A DNA stretch of 64,000 nt from an uncultured Winogradskyella sp. (GCF_947498345.1 NZ_CANMJY010000008.1:124001-188000), one strand, 5' to 3'; shown: positions 54,453 to 62,880, counted from the first letter of the stretch. Notes: generated from the sequence alone by a model not told the origin. A program made the numbers and translations.

Positions 54453-55748
54453 ATGGACAAAAACAATATAGAAGATATAGAATTAAGATCCGAACAAATC
54501 CAGGATCTTTTAGAAGCAGTTCCTAACTGGATGATTCGCTATGGAAATATGCTCATTTTAGTATTTATACTCATGTTTTTAACGCTATCATGGTTTATTA
54601 AATATCCTGATATCATCACATCAAAAGCACAAATTACCACTAAACTCCCACCACTAAAAAAATATACTCGAGTTTCTGGCAAGATAGATTCTATACTTAT
54701 TGCTGATAATTCTTCCTTGAAAGATGGCACTATTATAGCCGTTATTGAAAGCACAGCAAATTTTGAGCACATACAACTACTTAAATCTATAGTTGATACA
54801 ATAAAACTCAACAGTAAAAATTTTACATTCCCATTAAACAAGCTTCCTATTCTATTTTTAGGAGATGTAGATTCTGAATTTGCCTTATTCGAAAACAACT
54901 ACATACAATATCAGTTAAATAAAGAACATCAACCTTTTAACAATCAACAAAAAGGGAATCAATATTCTAAGACACAACTCTACTCAAGGTTAAAAATACT
55001 AGAATCCCAAAAACGGATTAACAAAGCAGAATTGGCATTTCAAAAGAAAGACTTAGAGCGACAACAACAGCTTTTTGAAAAAGGAGTCATTGCCAAACAA
55101 ACCTTGGAATCTAAGGAATTAATATATCTCCAAGCAGAACGAAATTATGCCAATATGGATGCTTCCATATCGCAAATAAAAGAGGCTATTGCCAATGCTA
55201 ATACAAACGAAATAAATACTTCTATAAAAAAAACCAAAGAAGAAATTAGCCTACTCAAAAATGTGATTCAATCCTTTAATCAACTCAAAAGAGCTTTAAA
55301 GGATTGGGAAATGAAATACATGATTTCATCCGATATTGACGGTAAAGTTGCTTTTTCAAAACTATGGTCTAAAAATCAAGCCGTAAATCAAGGTGAATTA
55401 CTATTTACTATTATTCCTGAAAAGAATTCGTCCTATATCGCAAAGCTAAAAACACCTGCTCAAAATTCAGGAAAAATTAAAGTTGGTCAAACTGTCAATA
55501 TTAAATTAGAAAATTATCCAGATAATGAATTCGGAACCGTAAAAGGGAATATTGAGACTATTTCGCTACTGACAGATGAAGATGGCTTCTACAACATTAC
55601 GGTAGCATTACCAGGTAAACTGATCACCTCTTATAACAAGGAAATTATATTTAAGCACGAAATGCGAGGATCAGCCGAGATAATTACCGAAGATTTACGA
55701 TTGATTGAACGCTTTTTTTATCAACTAAAAACTGTATTCAAAAACTAA
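54453..55748 (+). CDS. HlyD family adaptor of the peptide exporter
   Basis: 431 residues. Cytoplasmic tail about 1-30, one membrane helix (GNMLILVFILMFLTLSWF, about 32-49), first lipoyl half (KIDSILIADNSSLKDGTIIAVIES), a coiled coil of about 170-280 (KRINKAELAFQKKDLERQQQ), second lipoyl half and a beta-barrel (GQTVNIKLENYPDNEFGTVKG). It is the adaptor between PCAT and an outer-membrane channel. No TolC gene is in this operon; the TolC-type gene at 10149-11552 belongs to another system, so the channel must be supplied elsewhere. Confidence 0.92.
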   Translation: MDKNNIEDIELRSEQIQDLLEAVPNWMIRYGNMLILVFILMFLTLSWFIKYPDIITSKAQITTKLPPLKKYTRVSGKIDSILIADNSSLKDGTIIAVIESTANFEHIQLLKSIVDTIKLNSKNFTFPLNKLPILFLGDVDSEFALFENNYIQYQLNKEHQPFNNQQKGNQYSKTQLYSRLKILESQKRINKAELAFQKKDLERQQQLFEKGVIAKQTLESKELIYLQAERNYANMDASISQIKEAIANANTNEINTSIKKTKEEISLLKNVIQSFNQLKRALKDWEMKYMISSDIDGKVAFSKLWSKNQAVNQGELLFTIIPEKNSSYIAKLKTPAQNSGKIKVGQTVNIKLENYPDNEFGTVKGNIETISLLTDEDGFYNITVALPGKLITSYNKEIIFKHEMRGSAEIITEDLRLIERFFYQLKTVFKN

Positions 55749-55751
55749 AGA

Positions 55752-55804
55752 TATTCTCTCGCGAGGAATGGACATAACCCTTGGATGTCCTTAACTGACC
55801 AAGG
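55752..55804 (+). ncRNA. structured leader element, copy 3 (pseudoknot form)
   Basis: Hairpin I: ATTCT (55753-55757) with GGAAT (55765-55769), loop CTCGCGA. Hairpin II: GGACAT (55770-55775) with ATGTCC (55785-55790). Loop bases CCTTGG (55779-55784) pair with CCAAGG (55799-55804), six Watson-Crick pairs. Loop lengths 3, 0 and 8 are the same as in copy 2. It begins three bases after the HlyD stop codon and 80 bases before the peptide 2 ATG. Confidence 0.75.
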
Positions 55805-55831
55805 TTATTTTAATTTTTAAATATTTTAATT

Positions 55832-56050
55832 ATGAAAAATTTATTGAATTTAGGAAAAGCTTTAAATAAAGCTGAGCAAAAACAAGTAATTGGAGGAGCT
55901 TCATTTACTCATGAGTGTGGTGATGTCTTTTCTGGACCTTGTTGCTTTGACGTGATGGAGTATTTTCCAAATCAGAATGCAGGTGGCGATGAGTGTGAGG
56001 TAGGATCATCAAACTGTGGTGTTTGGGGCAAAGTAAAAGTTTGTTACTAA
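55832..56050 (+). CDS. GG-leader peptide 2 with six-cysteine core
   Basis: 72 residues. The 22-residue leader (MKNLLNLGKALNKAEQ... VIGG) matches that of peptide 1 in length and pattern. The 50-residue core has cysteines at 7, 15, 16, 33, 40 and 49 (C-x7-CC-x16-C-x6-C-x8-C) and no sequence similarity to core 1 beyond ECG and CC. Even cysteine number, PCAT and VKOR-thioredoxin neighbours all suggest disulfides. Likely a second secreted peptide, possibly a partner in a two-peptide product. Function unknown. Confidence 0.75.
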   Translation: MKNLLNLGKALNKAEQKQVIGGASFTHECGDVFSGPCCFDVMEYFPNQNAGGDECEVGSSNCGVWGKVKVCY

Positions 56051-56070
56051 TCACTGTAGGTAATTACTCA

Positions 56071-56092
56071 TTTAACAAGATTGCTTGTTAAA
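56071..56092 (+). other. hairpin after peptide 2
   Basis: TTTAACAAG-ATTG-CTTGTTAAA: nine perfect pairs and a 4-base loop, 21 bases past the stop codon. It may act as a first terminator or stabilise the 3' end. Confidence 0.5.
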
Positions 56093-56207
56093 CAACTTTA
56101 ATACTGTGACTTTGACAGCCAATGTGCCTCTGGTGTAAGTGTAGAGGTTCAAGATGTTGGATAAACTCATAGTCGCATTTTTTGTAATTGCCTATAAATT
56201 AAGTTCT

Positions 56208-56236
56208 GAAGAGGAGTTTTAACTCCTCTTCCTTTT
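56208..56236. terminator. bidirectional terminator closing the peptide operon
   Basis: GAAGAGGAGTT (56208-56218) and AACTCCTCTTC (56221-56231) form an 11-pair palindrome followed by CTTTTAATT. It lies between the peptide operon and the convergent phosphatase gene. The 150 bases between peptide 2 and this hairpin hold only the hairpin at 56071 and a short coding-like remnant (56102-56164). Confidence 0.8.
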
Positions 56237-56259
56237 AATTAAATTAAAAGTATCTAATT

Positions 56260-57924
56260 TTATTCCAAAACGAATCCTAAAGGCTCCCCAGTTGCACCAT
56301 TAGGAAAGCTAATTCCTAAAAGTGCAGAAATCGTTGGTGCTATATCTGGTATTACGGTCTTGCTATAAGTCTCGCCTTGTTTTATACCTTTTCCGAAGAA
56401 TAATAAAGGCACGTGTGTATCATAATTAAGCCCACTACCATGTGTAGAACCTGTTTTACTATAGGCAATATGAGCAATATCGTCTACCACAATAACGTCA
56501 CCAGAGCGTTTTTGATTAAAACCATTCTGTAGCAAAGCCTCAATACCAGTTGTGAAATCAGTACTATTCATAGCTGTTGCTGTATACACTTTAGCAATAT
56601 TAGGATAGCTAATTTGCTCATCAACTAAAGCTTGTTCTACCTTATGAATATTTAAGTTTAACTCTTTCAACTTAGCTTTATTAAAGAATATTTGATTATT
56701 GCTTACATTCTCTACAATGTCTATGGTACCATAAGTGTCCTTTAAAAACTTTTGAAATTGTTCTTTTCTAGAGTTGTAGTCAAGGTAACCAGCAGGAATT
56801 TTAACTGATTGTAAGTATGCTGGCACATTAACAGCACCATGATCTGCCGTTAAAAATACAGTGTACTCTCCTTTGCCAACGGTCTCGTCTAAATAGTTAA
56901 AAAAACGTTCGAGATCTCTATCCAATCTAATGTATGTATCTTCTATCTCTTTAGAGTTTACTCCAAAATTATGACCTACATAATCTGTGCTAGAGAAACT
57001 TACGGTTAATACATCTGTATCATTATCTTGTCCCAGAGCTTCACCTTTTAAAGCAGCTATAGCAAAATCTACTGTAAGACTATTTCCATATGCCGTGGCT
57101 TTTAAAATATCAAAATCTTCATTTTCAGATTTTAACTCAGCCAAATCATAAGGAAAAGTAGCAGTTTCTTTTCCCATAAAACCACCTTCAAAATCATTTA
57201 AATCCTCACCACTTTCTATATACGTTTCTATCGGTAGATATGTATCCCATATTTTAAAATAAGATTCAGCAGCATTAGAAGTATTAAAGTCCATTACCCA
57301 TTGTGGTAAATCGTTTCTATAAAACGAACTTGTAATCCATACACCTTCATCTTTACCATGAAACCAGTAGGCCGTATTTGCCGTATGACCTGCAGGCAAT
57401 ATTGCTCCTCTATCTTTAATAGCTATTCCGATACTTTTGCCTCTCATTTGCGTAAACAACCTGTTTTCATCTGCAAAACTAGTCGTTAGCATGCGTCGTG
57501 GTGACATTTTTCCGGCGGAACTCGTTGTGCCAACTGAGGATACGGTATCATCCTGAGCACAATAAACCATCTCCTTAGTGGCTTTATCATACCAATGGTT
57601 AGAGATAATCCCATGATATTTTGGAGTCGTACCTGTATAGACTGAAGCATGCCCTGGCCCTGTATATGTTGGTACATAATTAAAATGATTGTTTTTACAA
57701 TTAAAGCCTTCCCGTATCATACGTTTAAAACCGCCGTCACTAAATTTAGACTCAAAGCGTGTTAAGTAGTCATAACGCATTTGATCTACTACAATGCCTA
57801 CTACCAATCTTGGTTTTGGCTCATTTTTTTCGCTATTAATTTCCTGACTTTTGATTATTCTTTCTTGAGAACCACAAGAAAAAAGCAAGGATATGGTGAT
57901 AATTAATGTGAAGATATTTTTCAT
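56260..57924 (-). CDS. PafA-type alkaline phosphatase, lipoprotein
   Basis: 554 residues. Lipoprotein signal MKNIFTLIITISLLFSCGS with Cys17. Alkaline phosphatase superfamily core: metal site VVGIVVDQMRYDY, nucleophile Thr in YVPTYTGPGHAS (Thr88 by position), GIAIKDRGAILPAGH containing the Lys and Arg that PafA uses in place of Arg166, then SSTDYVGHNFG and FLTADHGAVNVP. PafA releases phosphate from many monoesters at the cell envelope and is constitutive in characterised relatives. Metals and the Lys/Arg pair are all seen here, so activity is likely. Convergent with the peptide operon. Confidence 0.9.
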   Translation of the reverse strand: MKNIFTLIITISLLFSCGSQERIIKSQEINSEKNEPKPRLVVGIVVDQMRYDYLTRFESKFSDGGFKRMIREGFNCKNNHFNYVPTYTGPGHASVYTGTTPKYHGIISNHWYDKATKEMVYCAQDDTVSSVGTTSSAGKMSPRRMLTTSFADENRLFTQMRGKSIGIAIKDRGAILPAGHTANTAYWFHGKDEGVWITSSFYRNDLPQWVMDFNTSNAAESYFKIWDTYLPIETYIESGEDLNDFEGGFMGKETATFPYDLAELKSENEDFDILKATAYGNSLTVDFAIAALKGEALGQDNDTDVLTVSFSSTDYVGHNFGVNSKEIEDTYIRLDRDLERFFNYLDETVGKGEYTVFLTADHGAVNVPAYLQSVKIPAGYLDYNSRKEQFQKFLKDTYGTIDIVENVSNNQIFFNKAKLKELNLNIHKVEQALVDEQISYPNIAKVYTATAMNSTDFTTGIEALLQNGFNQKRSGDVIVVDDIAHIAYSKTGSTHGSGLNYDTHVPLLFFGKGIKQGETYSKTVIPDIAPTISALLGISFPNGATGEPLGFVLE

Positions 57925-57950
57925 GATACGACTGCCATTTTATTGAGTTT

Positions 57951-57958
57951 CAAAAATA
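57951..57958 (-). promoter_or_regulatory. candidate -7 box of the PafA-type gene
   Basis: On the minus strand TATTTTTG, 26 bases before the ATG. No convincing -33 element. Confidence 0.4.
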
Positions 57959-58037
57959 CGTTTTTTAGACCATCTTAATTTAAATTAACATTAATAAACT
58001 CATCTTTTTTCATACTTTAGCATTAAGAAATTCTTGC

Positions 58038-58775
58038 ATGAAGTACCTTCATAATATTGGCACATACTTTATAATGATTAAAGACATGTTTCGCAAACCT
58101 ACCAAATGGTCTGTGTTAAAAACTTTAATCCTTAAAGATATTGATGACCTTATCATTGGTTCTTTGGGCATTGTCGCATTTATAGCATTTTTTGTTGGTG
58201 GTGTTGTGGCTATTCAAACATCACTCAATATTAGTAACCCTTTAATTCCAAAGTATTTAGTGGGTTTTGCAACACGTCAATCTATCATTTTAGAATTTGC
58301 TCCAACTTTTATTTCCATTATTATGGCAGGTAAGGTGGGTTCTTTTATAACTTCTAGCATTGGTACAATGCGTGTTACCGAACAAATAGATGCTCTAGAA
58401 GTTATGGGAATCAATGCCATCAATTATTTAGTATTTCCAAAGTTTATTGCTTTAACACTTTATCCTTTTGTGATTTCCATTGCTATGTTTCTTGGGATTT
58501 TAGGTGGTTTAGCAGCATGTGTTTATGGCGGTTATGGCACATTAGAAGACTATATCGATGGTGTACAAAATGACTTTATTCCTTTTCATATGACCTATGC
58601 TTTTATAAAGACTATGGTCTTTGCTTTTATACTAGCTACTATACCTTCATTCTATGGCTATTTTATGAAAGGCGGTGCATTAGAAGTTGGTAAAGCAAGT
58701 ACAACATCTTTTGTGTGGACCAGTGTAGTGATTATACTATTAAACTTTTTATTAACCAGTTTACTTTTAGGCTAA
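58038..58775 (+). CDS. mlaE: MlaE-type ABC permease
   Basis: 245 residues, normal MlaE length, with five or six membrane segments. Conserved blocks: VGGVVAIQTSLNI, RQSIILEFAPTFISIIMAGKVGS, and GTMRVTEQIDALEVMGINAI, the family signature. MlaE with the MlaF ATPase moves phospholipids between the inner membrane and a periplasmic MlaD-type protein. The ATPase gene follows with a one-base TAATG overlap; no MlaD gene is in the window. Confidence 0.92.
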   Translation: MKYLHNIGTYFIMIKDMFRKPTKWSVLKTLILKDIDDLIIGSLGIVAFIAFFVGGVVAIQTSLNISNPLIPKYLVGFATRQSIILEFAPTFISIIMAGKVGSFITSSIGTMRVTEQIDALEVMGINAINYLVFPKFIALTLYPFVISIAMFLGILGGLAACVYGGYGTLEDYIDGVQNDFIPFHMTYAFIKTMVFAFILATIPSFYGYFMKGGALEVGKASTTSFVWTSVVIILLNFLLTSLLLG

Positions 58776-59542
58776 TGATAGAGGTAAAAGACTTACATAA
58801 ATCCTTTGGTGATGCACATATATTAAAAGGCATTTCTACCTCTTTTGAAAAAGGTAAAACCAATCTTATTATAGGACAAAGTGGTTCTGGTAAAACGGTA
58901 TTTTTAAAATGTTTGCTCGGCTTATTTGAATATGAAGAAGGTAGTATTGCTTATGATGGAAAGATCTTCAGTAATCTTAGCCCTGATGAAAAAACCGATT
59001 TAAGATCAGATATTGGTATGGTGTTTCAAGGTAGTGCGCTTTTTGATTCTATGACCATTGCAGAAAATGTTATGTTTCCTTTACGTATGTTTACTAAGCA
59101 AAGTAAGAGCGAAATGGAAGATCGTGTAGACTTTGTATTAAAACGCGTTAATCTAGATGATGCTCATCATAAAATGCCTAGTGAAGCTTCTGGTGGAATG
59201 CAAAAGCGTGTGGCTATAGCCAGAGCTATTGTAAACAACCCTAAATATTTATTCTGCGATGAACCAAACTCTGGCCTCGATCCTAAAACAGCCATTGTAA
59301 TTGACAATCTTATTCAGGAAATTACAGACGAATACCAAATTACCACTGTAATTAATTCTCACGATATGAATTCTGTAATGGAAATTGGCGAAAAAATTGT
59401 CTTTTTAAAAGATGGTTTAAAAGCCTGGGAAGGTTCTAAAGAGACTATTTTTAGAACAGACAATGAAGTCGTAACTGATTTTGTATATTCCTCTGAGTTA
59501 TTTAAAAAAGTACGACGCATGTACTTAGAAGAAAATCAATAG
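58775..59542 (+). CDS. mlaF: MlaF-type ABC ATPase
   Basis: 255 residues from the ATG at 58775, which overlaps the mlaE stop by one base; an in-frame extension upstream lies inside mlaE and is rejected. Walker A GQSGSGKTV, signature SGGMQKR, Walker B LFCDEPNSGLDP and switch VINSHDM are complete. The D-loop region SGLDPKT is typical of MlaF-like ATPases. It powers the MlaE permease at the inner membrane. Confidence 0.93.
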   Translation: MIEVKDLHKSFGDAHILKGISTSFEKGKTNLIIGQSGSGKTVFLKCLLGLFEYEEGSIAYDGKIFSNLSPDEKTDLRSDIGMVFQGSALFDSMTIAENVMFPLRMFTKQSKSEMEDRVDFVLKRVNLDDAHHKMPSEASGGMQKRVAIARAIVNNPKYLFCDEPNSGLDPKTAIVIDNLIQEITDEYQITTVINSHDMNSVMEIGEKIVFLKDGLKAWEGSKETIFRTDNEVVTDFVYSSELFKKVRRMYLEENQ

Positions 59543-61033
59543 TTAATTTCTATTAATTCTTACTTTTTCTGTTTTTAATTCATCTTTAAGCCACTTTAAC
59601 AACTCGCCTTCTTTAACTAAAACCAAGCTATCATTTAAATTTGAATTCCATTTAATATTAGCCACAGAAATAGTGTCTATTTTTATAAAATCTTTAGACT
59701 CTAACATTTTGGCATAACCGAAATAATTTAAGTCATTGAACTTTATTTTTACATCCTTAGCAAGACTTGAGAAAGCGACTTCATTATTAGAATTTTGTGT
59801 TTCGAGTTGCTGATTTAGACCAGAGATTGTTTCATTTAACTCAGTTATCTGATCTTGAAGCCCAGAAATAACCAACCTACTTTCTTTTAACTGATCCCTC
59901 GTATCATTATATGCATTTGTAATCAATTCATAACTCTGTGTGTCACTTCCTTTTATTCTAAGTTTGGCACTCCTTAATTTGTCAAAATTTGGATTTGAAG
60001 CTAATTCATTATTCCATAGTTGTTTAGTCTGATCATTTATTTCACCTAAAAAAGTTAGCTCTATTACCTGGTCTTCATAACTATAATCCTCATCAAATAG
60101 TTGTGCATTTAAAGGTTCTACCTTTGTCTCAATGAATGTTTTTGCCTGATTATTAAAAATAGATTCTTTATAAACATTTATAAAAGTTAATGTTGGCCAA
60201 ATCATTACTCCGATGGCTACTAAAGATGCTATTTGAGCTATACGTTTTCGTTTTTTTGAATTCGCATATTTTAACATTGGAAAACGTAAAACCTTTAGTA
60301 CAATAAACGTTGCTAAAGCGATGAAGATTGTATTAATAGTAAATAAATTCATTGCTCCACCAAAAAATACCCAATTCCCCTTAGCTAAACTATAGCCTGC
60401 CGTACAAAGTGGTGGCATTAACGCTGTAGCAATCGCCACGCCGAAAATCACAGATGCTATAGTTCCTTTTTTAGTGCGAGCGATTATAAGTGCTAAACCA
60501 CCAAAAAAAGCAATGAGTACATCTCTTATATCTGGTTTTGTTCTACCTAATAATTCTGAAGTTTCTGAGGCTGTACCTAAAGGAAAAAATCTAAAAAAGA
60601 CATATGCTGTTATTAAACTTAGAACTATCATAGTTGCCAAGTTTATAAGTGATTTCTTAAGAGAATCTATATCATTGACAGCAATGGACATACCTATACC
60701 TAAAATGGGTCCCATTAGAGGAGATATTAACATGGCACCAATTACTACTGCTGTAGAATTTGCATTGAGTCCTACAGAAGCTACCATGATAGAACAAATT
60801 AAAATCCAAGCTGTAGCTCCTTTAAAAGGAATATCTGCCTTTATAGCTTCAATCGTTGCTTCTCTATCTGTATCGTCTCTAAAATCTAAAAGCTCACTTA
60901 AAAAAGTAGAAATACTTGAAAAAAGCCCTTTAGCATCTTGCTTAATGGCTTCTTTTTTTTCTTCAACAGCCTTGTCTTTATTTACCTGTTGTTGTTCATC
61001 TTCAGAAAAATCGAATTTACTTTCGTCACTCAT
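59543..61033 (-). CDS. DUF389 membrane protein
   Basis: 496 residues. The DUF389 domain (about 70-260) has the family blocks TAWILICSIMVASVGLNANSTAVVIGAMLISPLMGPILGIG (seen in pieces near residues 72-112), ITAYVFFRFFPLG and IFGVAIATALMPPLCTAGY. The N-terminal 60 residues are charged and cytoplasmic. The C-terminal part has a coiled coil (about 370-410; DQITELNETISGLNQQLE) and a folded end. Function of the family is unknown. ATG start. It is convergent with mlaF, directly abutting, and two bases downstream of the mannose guanylyltransferase gene. Confidence 0.85.
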   Translation of the reverse strand: MSDESKFDFSEDEQQQVNKDKAVEEKKEAIKQDAKGLFSSISTFLSELLDFRDDTDREATIEAIKADIPFKGATAWILICSIMVASVGLNANSTAVVIGAMLISPLMGPILGIGMSIAVNDIDSLKKSLINLATMIVLSLITAYVFFRFFPLGTASETSELLGRTKPDIRDVLIAFFGGLALIIARTKKGTIASVIFGVAIATALMPPLCTAGYSLAKGNWVFFGGAMNLFTINTIFIALATFIVLKVLRFPMLKYANSKKRKRIAQIASLVAIGVMIWPTLTFINVYKESIFNNQAKTFIETKVEPLNAQLFDEDYSYEDQVIELTFLGEINDQTKQLWNNELASNPNFDKLRSAKLRIKGSDTQSYELITNAYNDTRDQLKESRLVISGLQDQITELNETISGLNQQLETQNSNNEVAFSSLAKDVKIKFNDLNYFGYAKMLESKDFIKIDTISVANIKWNSNLNDSLVLVKEGELLKWLKDELKTEKVRINRN

Positions 61034-61035
61034 AG

Positions 61036-62118
61036 TTAACCATATTCTTCTCCAAAATTGGCTTTCACATTTTGAAGTACTTTTTTAATGTCTTGTTCTT
61101 TAGCCTTAGGAAAGATAAGTAAAACTTCGTCTTTATCCACAATAATGTAATCATTTAGGCCATCTACGACGACAATTTTATCTTTTTTTGACCTAATCAT
61201 ATTGCCAGATGCGTCTTCAGAAAGCACTTTAGAATTTACAACAGCATTATTACTTTCATCTTTTTCTAGCTTATCGTAAAGGCTTCCCCATGTTCCGAGA
61301 TCATTCCAATCAAAAGTAGCAGGAATTACAAAAACATTATCACTCTTTTCCATTAATGCATAATCTACAGAAATGTTTTCAGCCCTAGCGTAATTATCTT
61401 TTATAAAGTCATCTTCATACGCTGTATTATATACACTATAGCCACTCTCAAACAATTGAAATAATTCGGGTTGATTGTTTTTAAATGCTGAGATCACAGA
61501 TTTTACGCTCCACATAAAAATGCCTGCATTCCATAAAAAATTACCCTGTCCTAAAAAAGATTTTGCAGTTTCATAATCTGGTTTTTCACAGAATTGATTT
61601 ACTGATTTAATGCTTGAAGAATTTGATTTGTCAAATTCGATATAACCATAACCTGTATTTGGAAATGTTGGTGTAATACCCAAAGTCATTAAGGCATCGT
61701 TAGACTCACAAAAGTCAAAAGCCATTTTAACGTTTTTGGAAAACGCTTGTTCGTCCTCTATCCAATGATCGCTCGGAGCAACAATCATTACAGCATCTTT
61801 ATTTTCTTTTTGAATTTTTAAAGATGCATAAAGAATACATGGAGCTGTATTTCGCATTGCTGGTTCTAAAACTACCTGACGCTTGGTAATATTTGGCAAT
61901 TGCTCAAACACCAAATCATTATAACGTTCGTTTGTAAGAATGAAAATATTTTCTTCTGGAATAAGCGTAGATAAACGATTAAATGTTTTTTGAATTAACG
62001 TATTACCGGTTCCAAGCATATCATGGAACTGTTTAGGAAAGTTTTGTGTACTCACTGGCCAAAACCTAGAACCTACACCACCTGCCATTAGTATGGCGTA
62101 ATAATTTTTATTTTTCAT
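61036..62118 (-). CDS. manC: mannose-1-phosphate guanylyltransferase
   Basis: 360 residues from the ATG at 62116-62118 (a TTG codon precedes it). Nucleotidyltransferase opening AILMAGGVGSRFWPVSTQNFPKQF with the GGxGxRxxPxxxxxxPK signature, then VMIVAPSDHWI, NTGYGYIEF and FCEKPDYETAK. It makes GDP-mannose for surface polysaccharides or glycoproteins. It lacks the C-terminal phosphomannose isomerase domain of long ManC enzymes. The start overlaps the SprT-like stop by one base (TGATG), so the two are coupled. Confidence 0.92.
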   Translation of the reverse strand: MKNKNYYAILMAGGVGSRFWPVSTQNFPKQFHDMLGTGNTLIQKTFNRLSTLIPEENIFILTNERYNDLVFEQLPNITKRQVVLEPAMRNTAPCILYASLKIQKENKDAVMIVAPSDHWIEDEQAFSKNVKMAFDFCESNDALMTLGITPTFPNTGYGYIEFDKSNSSSIKSVNQFCEKPDYETAKSFLGQGNFLWNAGIFMWSVKSVISAFKNNQPELFQLFESGYSVYNTAYEDDFIKDNYARAENISVDYALMEKSDNVFVIPATFDWNDLGTWGSLYDKLEKDESNNAVVNSKVLSEDASGNMIRSKKDKIVVVDGLNDYIIVDKDEVLLIFPKAKEQDIKKVLQNVKANFGEEYG

Positions 62119-62714
62119 CAACTAATAATTTCTACCTCGGCATTGGGGTTAAACAAATATAACTTACCTGTTTTAACCTCAATGCATTCAAAGCGTTTTC
62201 TTCTTTTGTTACCTCTTTTAAAAACTCTACCATTATAGAGCTTAAAAGTTTTACCCAAAGGTACTTCAAAAACAAAAGTTTTTTCCTCCCCTTCGTCGAA
62301 TCGTTTTAAAGCCAGAGCGAGTTGCGCATCTGTATCGCTAGATGCTTTAGGGTTTTTAAAATGTTTTGCCAATAGCGGCAACAATTCCATCGGAAAAATC
62401 TCTGGTCTTAAAAATGGTAACATTAAATGTTGAAACGTGTATTTCCATTCTTTTCCGTGTGGCTTAATTAAACGTCCGTATTGGTTATAAGCCTCAAAGT
62501 GAGCAATCTCATGAATAAGTGTTATTAAAAACCTATAAGAATTTAAGTTGGCGTTTATTGTAATCTGATGTTTTCCGTTTGGTAATTGCCTGTAATCACC
62601 ATGTTTAGTTTTTCGCTCATTTTTAACTTTTACTACCAAATTGTCTTTTGCCATTAAGGCTTCAATTTGAGATTGAGCATTTTTTGGTATAAAATCTAAA
62701 AGTTGTGTTTGCAT
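62118..62714 (-). CDS. SprT-like domain protein
   Basis: 198 residues. Zinc motif HEIAHFEAYNQYG (HExxH) near residue 68 and a downstream His in KPHGKEWKYTF match the SprT-like metalloprotease fold. The C-terminal half (LGKTFKLYNGRVFKRGNKRRKRFECIE) is a basic, zinc-ribbon-like region without the usual four cysteines. Substrate unknown. ATG start; first gene of a transcript with manC and DUF389. Confidence 0.85.
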   Translation of the reverse strand: MQTQLLDFIPKNAQSQIEALMAKDNLVVKVKNERKTKHGDYRQLPNGKHQITINANLNSYRFLITLIHEIAHFEAYNQYGRLIKPHGKEWKYTFQHLMLPFLRPEIFPMELLPLLAKHFKNPKASSDTDAQLALALKRFDEGEEKTFVFEVPLGKTFKLYNGRVFKRGNKRRKRFECIEVKTGKLYLFNPNAEVEIIS

Positions 62715-62801
62715 TGATGTAAAAATACACGATTTATAGATTTTTTAAAATCCCAAAATAACCAGATCCGCTAAAGAGTGGAAATGAATGAATTTATCAT
62801 A

Positions 62802-62844
62802 TTGAGCGCAGTCAAAAAAGCTAAGGCTATTCGACTGCGCTCAA
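62802..62844. repeat. long inverted repeat, REP-like
   Basis: TTGAGCGCAGTC (62802-62813) and GACTGCGCTCAA (62833-62844), 12-base perfect arms with a 19-base loop. It lies between the SprT-like and VWA genes, 37 bases downstream of the VWA stop. The GC-rich arms stand out from the AT-rich surroundings. Related words occur at 10077-10120. It may be a dispersed repeat or a terminator. Confidence 0.6.
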
Positions 62845-62880
62845 ACTGACATTATTAAAAATAGCATCTTTACAAACTTC

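Noticed and set aside
60474..61088. Long open frame on the plus strand
   Set aside because: It is the antisense of the DUF389 gene, whose family motifs are clear; the plus-strand product has low-complexity Ser/Leu/Lys content and no recognised motif.
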